A stretch of 64,000 nt of DNA from Nannocystis pusilla. GTDB lineage: Bacteria > Myxococcota_A > Polyangia > Nannocystales > Nannocystaceae. A program made the position numbers and the translations under genes. Of the stretch, positions 50,845 through 60,539 are shown one piece after another. A model generated the notes under the pieces. That model worked only from the letters and a program-made list of their open reading frames with translations, was not told the origin of the DNA and searched no databases. The DNA lies in the NCBI RefSeq assembly GCF_026626665.1, contig NZ_JAPNKE010000002.1, positions 10,188,001 through 10,252,000 on the forward strand. Reading direction: 5' to 3'. Within the stretch, counting starts at the first letter, position 1; each line of letters starts with the position of its first letter.

Positions 50845-53503
50845 GTGCGCGCCGTGCGAGCAGCGTCCCAGCCAGGGCTTGCCGCCGTCTCGCGGCGGGC
50901 CGCCCGCGTCATGGCGTCGATGGCGGCCGGCCTGGGGGCGCTGGGGCTGCTCGGCTGGGCCAGCGGCAGCGTGGGGCTGCAGACGTTCGTCCCCGGGCGG
51001 CCCACGATCACCCCGAATTCCGCGGTCAGCCTGATCGTCCTGGCGGCCGGGGTCCACCTGCTGGCGCCGCGCGTGCTGTCGCCGCGCCGCCGCGCCGCCG
51101 GGCAGCTGTGCGGGCTGGTGGTGTTCGCGGTGGCCGCGACCACGCTGGTCTCCGAGGTCCGCGGGGTCGACCTGCGCGTCGACGGCCTGTTCACGCCGCA
51201 GTCGTACCGCTCGTCGGCGATCGCGGCGCTGTGCCTGACGCTGCTGGGCTGCGGGCTGCTGCTGTTCGACGCCGCCTGGGGCCGCTTGACCCGGCCCGCG
51301 CAGGTGCCCGTGCTGATCGTGGCGGTGGTCGTCCTGGCGGTGCTCACCGGGCACGCTTACGGGGCGAAGCTGCTGTTCCGGTTCTCGCCGCGGTCGCCGC
51401 GCGGGATGTCGCTGCCGGCGGCCGTGGCCCAGGCGCTGCTGGCGGCGAGCATCCTGATGGCGCGGCCCGAGCGCGGGGTGGTGGCGATCGTCACCTCGGC
51501 GCGCCTCGGCGGGTCGATGGCCCGGCGGCTGCTCGCGCCGGCGGTGGCCGGGCCGGCGCTGCTCGGCTTCGTGGTGCTGGCGATCACCCGCGAGGACAAC
51601 CCCAGCCTGCCCGTGTCGCACGCGCTCCTGGCCACGGCCAGCGCCACGGTGGCCGGCGCCCTGACGCTGCTCACCGCGGCGTCGCTCAACCGCGTCGACG
51701 AGGCGCGCGCGCTCGTCAGCGAGGAGCTGCGGCTGTGGCGGGACGTCGTCGACCAGGCCGACGACGCGATCATGGTGCGCACGCCGGAGGGCGCGGTGAT
51801 CGGCTGGAACTCGGCGGCGGAGCGGCTGTTCGGCTGGCGGCGCGAGGAGATCGTCGGCAGCTCGGAGCTGACTCTGGTGCCGGAGGACCGCCGCCCGGAG
51901 GTGTCGATGCTCGCGGAGTGCCTGGCCCGCGGCGAGCGCGTGCCGGCGTTCGAGACGGTGCGCGTGGCGAGGACGGCACGCGCATCGAGGTGTCGCTGTC
52001 GCTGGCGTCGGTGCGCGACGGCGACGGGCGGATCGTGGGGATGGCGGCGATCATCCGCGACCTGCGCGAGCGCAAGGCGGCCGAGCGCCGCTACGCCGAG
52101 CTGTTCGAGAGCGCGTCCGACGGCATCTTCATCGCCGACCCGTCGGGCGTGATCGAGGAGGTCAACGTGGCCGGCTGTCGCCTGCTCGGGCGCCGCCGCG
52201 GCGAGGTCGTCGGGAGATCGATCCGCGAGTTCATCCCCCCCGAGGACGCCACCCGCCTGGTCGCCGCCCGCGAGGCCCTGCTCGACGGCGAGGCCCAGGT
52301 CGGCGACTGGCAGCTCGTCGCCGCCGATGGTGCGCGGGTCCCCGTCGAGGCCAGCGCCGCCATCCGCGGCGGTCGCTGGCGCTGTTCGTCCGCGACCAGC
52401 GGGCCCGCAAGGCCGCCGAGACGGCCCTGGCGCGCCTCTACCACGAGGAGGCGCTGGCCAAGGCGTGGCTGCAGGGCGTGCTCGACGGCATGCCCGAGGC
52501 GGTGCTGCTGGTCGACGCCGACGGCAACCTGTCGCACAACAAGGCCGCGCAGCGGTTCATCGCCGCCGGCGACGGCGCGCCGGGCCTCGACCTGCGCGAG
52601 CCTGACGGGGCCGCGGTCGGGTGGACCGAGCTGCCGCTGATGCGCGCGCTCCGGCGCGGCGAGGCCTGCAGCGGGCGCGAGCTGGTGGCCCACGACGCCC
52701 GCTCCGGGCGGGTGCCGGTGCTGGTCAGCGCGTCGCCGCTGGCCGACGCCGGCGGCCGCCGCGTGGGGGCGGTGTCTGTCCTGCGGGACATCTCGGTGCT
52801 CAAGGAGATGGAGCGGCTGCGCGAGGAGTGGACGGCGATCGTGGCCCACGATCTGAGGCAGCCGCTCAACGTGATCTCGATGTCGACGCAGGCGCTGGTG
52901 CGCACCGCGGCGATCGAGCCGGACACGACCGCGGCGCGGGCGCTCGTGCGGATCCACAGGGCCACGGGCCGCCTGGGCCGGATGATCCGCGACCTCTACG
53001 ACGCCGCCCGCCTCGACGCCCGCCGGCTGACTCTGGCGCGCGCGCCGGTCGACCTGCGCGACCTGCTGATCGAGGTCGCGGCCCGCACCTGCGGCGACGC
53101 GGACCGGCAGATCCGCGTCCACGTGCCGCCCTCGCTGCCGCCGGTGCTGGCCGACGCCGGTCGCGTCGAGCAGGTGATGGAGAACCTGCTGGCGAACGCG
53201 CTCAAGTACGGCGACGCGAGCGCGGTGGTGGAGGTGACCGCCGAGGTCGCGGCGGAGATGGTGGTGGTGTCGACGCGCAACCGCGGGCCGGGGCTGACGC
53301 CCGAGCAGCTGGCGCGGCTGTTCACCCGCTTCTACCGCGCCCGCCCCGAGGCCCGGGCCGAGGGCATCGGCCTCGGCCTCTACATCGCCCGCGGCCTGGT
53401 CGAGGCCCAGGGCGGCAAGATCTGGGCCGAGAGCGGCGATGACGACGTCGTGTTCCGCTTCAGCCTGCCGGTCGCGCGCGCCGGCGCGGGCGAAGGGTCT
53501 TGA
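50845..53503 (+). CDS. PAS-domain sensor histidine kinase (frame breaks near 51970 and 52375)
   Basis: About 885 residues. GTG at 50845 is preferred; ATG 50911 and ATG 50740 (inside the repeat array) are alternatives. Seven to eight hydrophobic segments fill residues 25-275 (GLGALGLLGWASGSVGLQTF onward). PAS 1 (WRDVVDQADDAIMVRTPEG) ends in the first break; PAS 2 (AELFESASDGIFIADPSG) is in the second frame and ends in the next break; PAS 3 (VLDGMPEAVLLVDADGN) is in the third. HisKA: EEWTAIVAHDLRQPLNVISM with the phospho-His in AHDLRQP. ATPase: ENLLANALKYG (N box), RGPGLTPEQLARLFTRFYRA (degenerate G1 without the DxG aspartate) and GIGLGLYIARGL (G2). Adding single bases joins all parts in order. 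Its last codons (EGS) lie in the repeat array that follows. Confidence 0.82.
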
Positions 53504-53505
53504 GA

Positions 53506-53575
53506 GCATGTCGAACAGGACATGAGCGAAAGGCCATGCCCTCGGGAACATGTTCGATGGGGCATGCCCGAAGGG
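53506..53575. repeat. 14-bp phased array, five units, filling the gap between two convergent stop codons
   Basis: GCATGTCGAACAGG, ACATGAGCGAAAGG, CCATGCCCTCGGGA, ACATGTTCGATGGG and GCATGCCCGAAGGG. The upstream gene ends with TGA at 53501-53503 and the convergent gene ends with TCA (TGA) at 53576-53578. The array is therefore the entire intergenic region; its hairpins could serve as a shared terminator. Confidence 0.92.
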
Positions 53576-55219
53576 TCACTCCCTGCGACGACCGGCCAGG
53601 GCCAGCCACAGGGCGGCGCCGTAGACGACGGCCTGGACGACGAGGGCGACGACCGCGGCCGGCTGCGAGGGCGCGGGGATCGCGATCATGATGGCGAGCC
53701 ACGCGGCGACGATCCACGCGACCTCGCGGCGGCGGCGGGCGGCGGCGGCCCGGAAGGCCAGGGCCCAGACGATCGGGATCAGCGCCTCGGGCGGGGCGAA
53801 CGGGCTGCGCAGGGCGCCGAGGGCGAGCAGGCCGAACCACTCGCCGAGCATGACGGCGCGGCCGTGGGGGGTGGTCGGCGCGGGGCGGCGCCAGCCCGAG
53901 ACCAGGGCGACGACGAACAGGCCGAGGGTGTAGACCCACGCGAGCTGGCGGGCGAGCGCCCAGGCGTCGGCCTCGGAGCCGCTCCAGCCGGCGAGGCGCG
54001 CCTTGAACGGGAGGCCGAACACGCCGAGGTTGGACATCGACGGCAGCGGCTGGCTGAGGAACGCGAAGGTCTCGCCGCTGGCGAGGCGCGGCAGGTGGTA
54101 GCCGAGGAAGTCGTCGAACGGGCGGGTGCCGAACAGCAGCAGGGCGAGCGCGGCCCAGCCGACGGCGAACAGCGCGGTCCAGGCGGCGGCGGCGAACCGG
54201 CGCGAGGCCAGCAGCCACACGCCGAGGATGCCGGGGAAGATCTTGGCGCTGATCGTGAACGCCAGCAGGGCGGCGCCGCGGCGCGTGCGGCCCTGGACGA
54301 TCCACAGCATCGCCAGCGCCGACAGGCCCATCGCCATCGGCTGGAAGTTGCCGAAGTAGGCGGTGATGAGCAGCGGCGGCGACAGGCCGACGGCGACGAG
54401 CAGGAGCCGCGCCCGCCGCTCGGCCTCGCCGCCGAGCCAGCGCGCCAGGGCCAGGCTGACGGCGATGAACGCCGCGGCCGTCAGCGTGAACCACAGCGCG
54501 CGGATCGCCATGAACTCGCCCGTCAGCGCCAGCATCAGCCGCGGCAGCGCCAAGAACTGCGGCGGGTACTCGTAGGTGTCCATGGTCAGCGGGCCGATGT
54601 CGATCGCCGAGGGCAGCTCGGCGACCATCGTGTCGGGCTCGAAGCCGTAGCGGTCGTCGTAGATGTTGGCGTCGCCGCGGCGCGCCAGCTCGGCGCCGTG
54701 GACGTAGCTGGTGAGGCACGAGTGGCGCGACAGGAACTCGGCCTCGGCCAGGGCGCCCCAGCGCTGCTGCGGATCGGCCATGAACACGCTCATGCGCCCG
54801 AACTGCAGCAGCGCCAGGACCGCGAGCAGGCCCCACAGCGCCGCGGTGACGCGCCCGCGCGGCAGCGGGGCCCGGGCGGCGGCCAGGGGCAGACCGGCGG
54901 CAGTCAGGGCGCCGACGATCGCGGCGGCCGCCAGCGACGACAGCGGCGCGCCGGTGACGAGCCACAGGAGGCCGCCCGCGAGCCCGGCGGCGAGCCAGGC
55001 GACGAGCGGGTGAACGGCGCCGCGCACGAGGGCGACCGCCCACGCGAGGGCGACCGCGAGGAGGGTCGCCAGGGTGATCGGCAGGGCGGCGTGCGGCTCA
55101 CCTGTCCAGGAGGACAGCAGGCGCACCAGCCCCTGGACGGCGATCGGCGCGACCAGCAGGAGCATGACCCCGCCCACCAAAAGGCGCGGGCGCGAGACCG
55201 GTTCGGACGCGGACGGCAT
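53576..55219 (-). CDS. GT87/DUF2029-like membrane glycosyltransferase
   Basis: 547 residues from ATG at 55219. About eleven transmembrane segments. After the second there is a large extracytoplasmic loop (YVHGAELARRGDANIYDDRY) with an acidic pair, and EYPPQFLALPRLML follows. The DANIYDDRYG motif and the EYPP stretch are typical of the GT-C family GT87 (DUF2029), which use polyprenyl-phosphate sugars, usually mannose, to build surface glycans such as lipomannan or O-linked sugars. The acceptor here is unknown. No glycan biosynthesis cluster adjoins. The stop codon coincides with the end of the repeat array. Confidence 0.85.
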   Translation of the reverse strand: MPSASEPVSRPRLLVGGVMLLLVAPIAVQGLVRLLSSWTGEPHAALPITLATLLAVALAWAVALVRGAVHPLVAWLAAGLAGGLLWLVTGAPLSSLAAAAIVGALTAAGLPLAAARAPLPRGRVTAALWGLLAVLALLQFGRMSVFMADPQQRWGALAEAEFLSRHSCLTSYVHGAELARRGDANIYDDRYGFEPDTMVAELPSAIDIGPLTMDTYEYPPQFLALPRLMLALTGEFMAIRALWFTLTAAAFIAVSLALARWLGGEAERRARLLLVAVGLSPPLLITAYFGNFQPMAMGLSALAMLWIVQGRTRRGAALLAFTISAKIFPGILGVWLLASRRFAAAAWTALFAVGWAALALLLFGTRPFDDFLGYHLPRLASGETFAFLSQPLPSMSNLGVFGLPFKARLAGWSGSEADAWALARQLAWVYTLGLFVVALVSGWRRPAPTTPHGRAVMLGEWFGLLALGALRSPFAPPEALIPIVWALAFRAAAARRRREVAWIVAAWLAIMIAIPAPSQPAAVVALVVQAVVYGAALWLALAGRRRE

Positions 55220-55637
55220 GGCGAGGGTGTACCCGGAACCCGCGCCGGTTCAGGCGGCGAACAGCACCTGCGGCGGGGCGCCGCACGCGGAACACCGGCC
55301 CGGCGGTGCGCCGGGTGTGAGCATGGTCGCGGTCTGCAGCGAACCGTCACGCCGCGCGCGAGTCCGCGAGCGAGCGCGACCGGGCGGCCCCGGGGCGGGC
55401 GGCGAGGAGGTGGCGACTCGGACATGTTCAAAGGGGCATGTCCGATCGGGCATGCTCGTGCCGACGACCAGGGAGCCGGCGCCCGGGGGTCGGTCGTGGT
55501 CTCGGTCGTGTCGGGCCCGGGAGAGGCGCGAGCGAGCATGTCCCGTGGGACATGACCCCGCGCTTCAGGCCCGTCCCGCGGCTGGAGCGAGCATGTCCGA
55601 ACGAGCATGCCCGAGAGGGCATGTCCCGTGGGACACG
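55220..55637. other. Intergenic region with two 14-bp arrays
   Basis: 418 bases between the GT87-like gene start and the end of the second histidine kinase gene (both minus strand). Apart from the repeat arrays (55422-55463, 55536-55640) nothing is recognised. Confidence 0.5.
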
Positions 55638-55640
55638 TCA
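55422..55640. repeat. 14-bp phased arrays (three units, then two, then four)
   Basis: ACATGTTCAAAGGG, GCATGTCCGATCGG and GCATGCTCGTGCCG at 55422-55463; GCATGTCCCGTGGG and ACATGACCCCGCGC at 55536-55563; GCATGTCCGAACGA, GCATGCCCGAGAGG, GCATGTCCCGTGGG and ACACGTCA at 55591-55640. GCATGTCCCGTGGG occurs twice exactly. The final TCA is the stop of the histidine kinase gene. Confidence 0.92.
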
Positions 55641-57089
55641 GGCCGCGGCGCGCTCGGGCAGGGTGGGGCCCAGCGGCAGGACGATGGTGAAGGTGGTGCC
55701 GTTGCCGATCGCGCTGGCGACGTCGATGGTGGCGCCCATCATGGCGCACAGCTCGCGGGTGATGGCGAGGCCGAGGCCGGCGCCCTCGTAGCGGCGGGTC
55801 GAGGTGGCGTCGATCTGGGTGAACTTCTCGAAGATGAGGTTCAGCTTGGACGGGTCGATGCCGATGCCGGTGTCGCGGACCTCGAAGACCAGGCGGACGG
55901 CCTCGCGGCGGACGCGGAAGAAGATCTGGCCCTCGCTGGTGAACTTGGCGGCGTTGCCGAGCAGGTTGAGCAGGACCTGCTTGAGCTTGCCGCGGTCGGT
56001 GACGATCCAGCCGACGTCGCCGTCGCACTTGACGTGGAGCTGGTTGTTGCGCCGGCGCACGGCCGGCAAGATCGTCTGCTCGACCTCGCGGACGAACTCC
56101 TCGAGCGCGAACTGCTCGTGGACCATCTCCATGCGGCCGGCCTCGATCTTCGACAGGTCGAGCACGCCGCCGATGAGGCCGAGCAGGTGCTTGGCCGCCA
56201 GCACGACGTTGCGCAGGTCGGGCAGGACGCCGCTGATCGGGCGCTGGCGGTCCTCGCGGGCCTCCTCGATGATCATCTCGGTGTAGCCGATCACCGAGTT
56301 GAGCGGGGTCCGCAGCTCGTGGCTCATGTTGGCCAGGAAGGCGCTCTTGGCCCGGTTGGCGGCCTCGGCCCCGTCGCGGGCCCGCTCGGCGTCGATGCGC
56401 GCGGCCTCGAGGCTGCGGTTCGTCAGCTCCAGCAGCTGGTTGGACACGGCCAGGGCGTTGCGCGAGCGCTCGCTCTCCTCGAGGGCCTCCATGATCCGCT
56501 GGTTGAGGGCGCGCGCCATCAGCCACTGCAGCCAGAACGCGGTCGGGGGGACCAGCAGCTTGATGGCGATGTCGCCGAACTGGGTGCCGGTCTCATCCTC
56601 GCGCAGGGCCAGGCGGGCCATGACGCTGGCGACGTAGACGACGCTGATCGTGACGATGTGGGCGATGCCCGAGCGGCCGCGGGTCCGGATGGCGATGCCG
56701 GGCAGGAAGACGACGAGGGTGAGGGCGGCGACCCCGGCCAGCAGGGCGGTGTCGGGCTTGCTGGTGATGACGACCCCGGCGGTCCCCCCGTAGGCGGTGC
56801 CGAGCATCATCAGCTCGGAGGTGCGGGTCAGCCGCGTCCGCGTGAGCGAACAGGTGGCGAAGCAGAACGCGGCGATGACCACGTAGACCACGCCCGACAG
56901 CCGGTCCCAGTCCTGCTCGGGCCCGGCGGTGCTCAGGATCGCGGCCCCCACGAGGGTCGTGGTCAGCCCGACGAAGGCCATGATGGCGAAGCGGATCTGG
57001 CGGATCCGTGCGTCGCCGAGCGAGGCGGACGCTGGCGAACGTCTCGCCACAGGAGCGGAGCCTGCTCCGTCCGTGATGGCCGTCGACAC
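55638..57089 (-). CDS. Membrane sensor histidine kinase (hybrid-type input, no receiver)
   Basis: 483 residues from GTG at 57089. Six hydrophobic segments in residues 30-190 (FAIMAFVGLTTTLVGAAILS, GVVYVVIAAFCFATCSL, LLAGVAALTLVVFLPGIAI) form the sensor. A coiled coil follows (MEALEESERSRNALAVSNQL, LEAARIDAERARDGAEAANR). HisKA: FLANMSHELRTPLNSVIGYT with the phospho-His near residue 256. ATPase: QVLLNLLGNAAKF (N box), VRDTGIGIDPSKL (G1), IFEKFTQID (F) and YEGAGLGLAITREL (G2). All catalytic boxes are intact. No response regulator gene is adjacent, so it is an orphan kinase. The stop codon lies in a repeat unit. Confidence 0.92.
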   Translation of the reverse strand: MSTAITDGAGSAPVARRSPASASLGDARIRQIRFAIMAFVGLTTTLVGAAILSTAGPEQDWDRLSGVVYVVIAAFCFATCSLTRTRLTRTSELMMLGTAYGGTAGVVITSKPDTALLAGVAALTLVVFLPGIAIRTRGRSGIAHIVTISVVYVASVMARLALREDETGTQFGDIAIKLLVPPTAFWLQWLMARALNQRIMEALEESERSRNALAVSNQLLELTNRSLEAARIDAERARDGAEAANRAKSAFLANMSHELRTPLNSVIGYTEMIIEEAREDRQRPISGVLPDLRNVVLAAKHLLGLIGGVLDLSKIEAGRMEMVHEQFALEEFVREVEQTILPAVRRRNNQLHVKCDGDVGWIVTDRGKLKQVLLNLLGNAAKFTSEGQIFFRVRREAVRLVFEVRDTGIGIDPSKLNLIFEKFTQIDATSTRRYEGAGLGLAITRELCAMMGATIDVASAIGNGTTFTIVLPLGPTLPERAAA

Positions 57090-57219
57090 TGCGACGACTG
57101 TAGCGGAAAAATCGCCAGCGACGGATCACGCCCACTTGTAGGCCTGCGGCGCTGCGGCCGCCGGGGTGCGTGGGCGCGCGAGCAGATTGCGCGCCTGCGC
57201 ATGCGTACGGTGGGCGCGC

Positions 57220-60200
57220 TCAGCGGTGCAGGCCGCAGATCTCGGCCAGCGGACGACCTGTCCGTTGGGACCGGCGGAGCTGCGCGTAACGCCAATAAGT
57301 GTAGACGACGGGGATCAGCTCGAGGGTCAGGAAGGCGCTGGACACCAGCCCGCCGACCATCGGCGCCGCGATCCGCTTCATCACGTCGGCGCCGCTGCCG
57401 GTGGCCCACAAGAGCGGCACGAGCCCCAGCATCATGGAGGCGACGGTCATCAACTTGGGGCGGACCCGCAGGACGGTGCCCTCCATGTGGGCCCAGATGA
57501 TGTCGTCGAGGTCGCGGATCTTGCCGGCCCGCAGCCTTCGAAGAAGGCCTGGTCGATGTAGACGATCATCACCACGCCGGTCTGCGCGGCGAGGCCGACG
57601 AGGGCGATGATGCCGACCCACACCGCGGTCGACAGGCGATAGTCGAGGAGCCACAGCAGCCAGGCGCTGCCGACCAGCGCGAACGGGATCGACAGCAGGA
57701 CGATGAGGACCTCGGTGAGGTCGCGGAACTGCAGCCACAACAGCAGAGCCACCAGCGCGAGGGCGAGGGGGACGAGCACCCGCATCCGCGCCTCCATGGC
57801 CTGCATCTGCTCGTACTGCCCGGTCCACTTCAGGTACATCCCGGGCCCGAGGACGAGCTCCCCCGAGGCGAGCGCGGCGTCGACGCGGGTGCGGGCGTCG
57901 GTCACGTATCCTCCGAGGTCGCGCCACGGCTCGATGTCGACGTACACGTAGCCGACCAGCAGCCCGGCCTCGCTGCGCAGCATCGGCGGACCCTCGGCGA
58001 GCGCGACGTCTGCGACCTCGGACAGCGGCACGGTGCGCGTGACGGCGCTCGCCGGCCCGGGCACGGCGACCGGGAGCTCGCGCAGCCGCTCGAGGTCGCC
58101 GCGCAGATCTTCGGCGATCCGCAGCTGCACGGTGTAGCGGCGCCGACCGTCGATGGTCGCGGCGATCGGCTCGCCGCCGATCGCGACGTCGACGAACTCA
58201 CCGAGATCGGCGACCTGCAGACCGTAGCGCGCGAGGTCGTCGCGGCGCGGGACGATGTCGACGTAGACGCCGCCGAGCGAGCGCTCGTAGAGGATGCTGC
58301 GGGTGCCGGGCACGTCGCGCAGGACGGCCTCGATGCGGGCCCCCGCGGCCTCGATCGCCGGCAGGTCGCGGCCGAACACCTTGACGCCGACGGGGGTCCG
58401 CACGCCGGTGGTGAGCATGTCGACGCGGGCCCGGATCGGCATGGTGAAGGCCTGCGTCCAGCCCGGCATCTGCACGCCGGCCGACAGCTTGGCGACCAGC
58501 TCGTCCCAGGTCTCCGGGGTCTCCTCGGGCCACACGCGCGTCAGCGGGCCGCGCAAGAACGAGGGGGCCCAGCCGCTCCACCAGCGCTCGCGCGTGACCT
58601 TCGGCCACTCCTCCGGCGGCCGCAGCATCACCACGGTCTCGACCATGCTGAGCGGCGCAGGGTCGGTCGCGGTCTCGGCCCGCCCGACCTTGCCGAACAC
58701 GCGCTCGACCTCCGGGAACTCTGCGAGCGCCGCGTCCTGGCGCGCGAGCTGCCGCTTGGCCTCCTCGATCGACAGGCCGGGGAAGGTGGTCGGCATGTAG
58801 AGGATGTCGCCCTCGTTCAACGCCGGCATGAACTCGCTGCCCAGGCGCATGAACACGGGGATGGCCGACAGCACCGCGAACACGCCGATCGCCAGGGTGG
58901 TCCGGGGCTTGCGCAGGGCGACGTAGACGAACGGTTCGTAGACGGCGCGGATGGCGCGAGAGATCGGGTGGCGCTGCTCGCTGTAGATCTTGCCGCGCAC
59001 GAGCAGGTCGCGCAGCGCCGGCGCGAGGGTCACGCTGAGCAGCGCGGCCGCCAGCATGACGAAGGTCTTGGTGTAGGCGAGCGGCTTGAACAGGCGCCCG
59101 GCCTGACCCTCGAGCCCGAACACCGGGATGAAGGCGACGGCGATGATGAGCAGGGAGAAGAAGATCGCCGGGGTGACCTCGCGCGCGGCCTCGGCGAGCA
59201 GGTTGCGGCGTTGCTCTTCGGACATGTCCTTGGGGGCATGTTCGAGCCGCTTGTGACAGGCCTCGACCATGACGATCTCGGCGTCGACGGTGGCGCCGAT
59301 GGCGATGGCGATCCCGCCGAGGCTCATGATGGTGGCGGGGATCCCCAGCCACGCCATCGGCAAGAAGGCGAGCAGCACCGCCAGCGGCAGGCCGACGATC
59401 GGCAGCAGGGCGCTGCGCACGTGGAGCAGGAAGATCAGGATGACGAGGGCGACGACGATGCCCTCCTCGACCAGCGCGTGCTTGAGCGTGTCGATCGCGC
59501 GGTCGATGAGGCCGCTGCGGTCGTAAGTGGTGACGACCTCGACGCCGGGCGGCAAGCCGGCGGCGACCTCGTCGAGCCGGGCCTTGACGCGCTCGATGAC
59601 GTCGCGGGCGTTGACGCCGTAGCGCGCGACGACGATGGCGCCGACGACCTCGCCCTGGCCGTCGAGCTCGGCGAGGCCGCGGCGGATGTCGGGGCCGAAC
59701 CGGACGTCGGCGACGTCGCCGAGGCGCAGCGGGGCGCCGAGCTCGGGGCTGGCCTTGAGGACAGCCGACTCGAGGCCCGACAGATCTTTCAAGTAGCCGC
59801 GGCCGCGCACGAAGGCCTCGCGGCCGCCGATCTCGAGGATCCGCCCGGACGACTCGCCGGTGGTCTTGCGCACCGCGTCGGCGACGTCGGCGACGGTGAG
59901 GCCGTTGGCGCGCAGGCGCTCGGGGTCGAGCTGGACCTGGAACTGGCGCTCGTAGCCGCCGACGCTGGCGACCTGGGCGACGCCCTGGACGCTCTCGAGG
60001 GCGTAGCGCAGCTCGAAGTCCTGGATGGCCCGCAGCTCGGCGAGGTCGTGCTGACCTGTCCGATCGACCAGGGCATATTCAAAGACCCAGCCGATGCCGG
60101 TGGCGTCGGGCCCGAGGGTGACGCTGGCCCCCTCGGGCAGGCGCGGGCCGATGCCGGCGAGGTACTCCTGGACGCGCGAGCGGGCCCAGTAGACGTCGAC

Positions 60201-60509
60201 GTCCTCGGCGAACAGGACGTGGACGAAGCTCATGCCGAACATCGAGTAGCCGCGCACGGCCTCGACGCCAGGCGCAGCCAGCAAGGAGGCGGTGAGCGGG
60301 TAGGTGACCTGGTCCTCGACGAGGGTCGGCGAGCGCCCGCGCCACTCGGTGAAGACGATGACCTGCGGATCGGAGAGGTCCGGCACGGCGTCGAGCGGGA
60401 CTTTTTCCAGGGCCCGCAAGGCCAGCCAGCCGAGCACGAGGTAGGCCATGATCACGAGGCCGCGGTGGTGCGCGCAGGCGTCGATCAGCTTGCCGATGGC
60501 GGAGATCAT
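57220..60509 (-). CDS. Heavy-metal RND efflux transporter, CusA/CzcA family (frame break near 57537)
   Basis: About 1,096 residues from ATG at 60509. N-terminus HHRGLVIMAYLVLGWLALRA is the first membrane helix; VPDLSDPQVIVFTEWRGRSP and GVEAVRGYSMFGMSFVHVLF are the porter domain of HME-RND pumps. GIAIAIGATVDAEIVMVEAC carries the intramembrane acidic residue. After YIDQAFFEG the frame changes near 57537; one base added gives LRAGKIRDLDDIIWAHMEG and then the last two helices to the stop at 57220. Proton-driven export of a monovalent or divalent heavy metal is expected. The loop after KRLEHAPKDMSEEQ, variable among homologues, is encoded by two 14-bp repeat units (59222-59249). Third gene of a minus-strand operon; CusB is 30 bp upstream. 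Confidence 0.92.
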
Positions 60510-60539
60510 GGTTGTCTCGCAGGAAAGAGAAGGGCGAGG

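Noticed and set aside
52774..52800. Repeat pair at CTGTCCTGCGGGACAT in the histidine kinase
   Set aside because: The sequence codes for the conserved VLRDISVLKEME segment before HisKA, so the match may be due to the protein sequence alone. Not counted among secure members.
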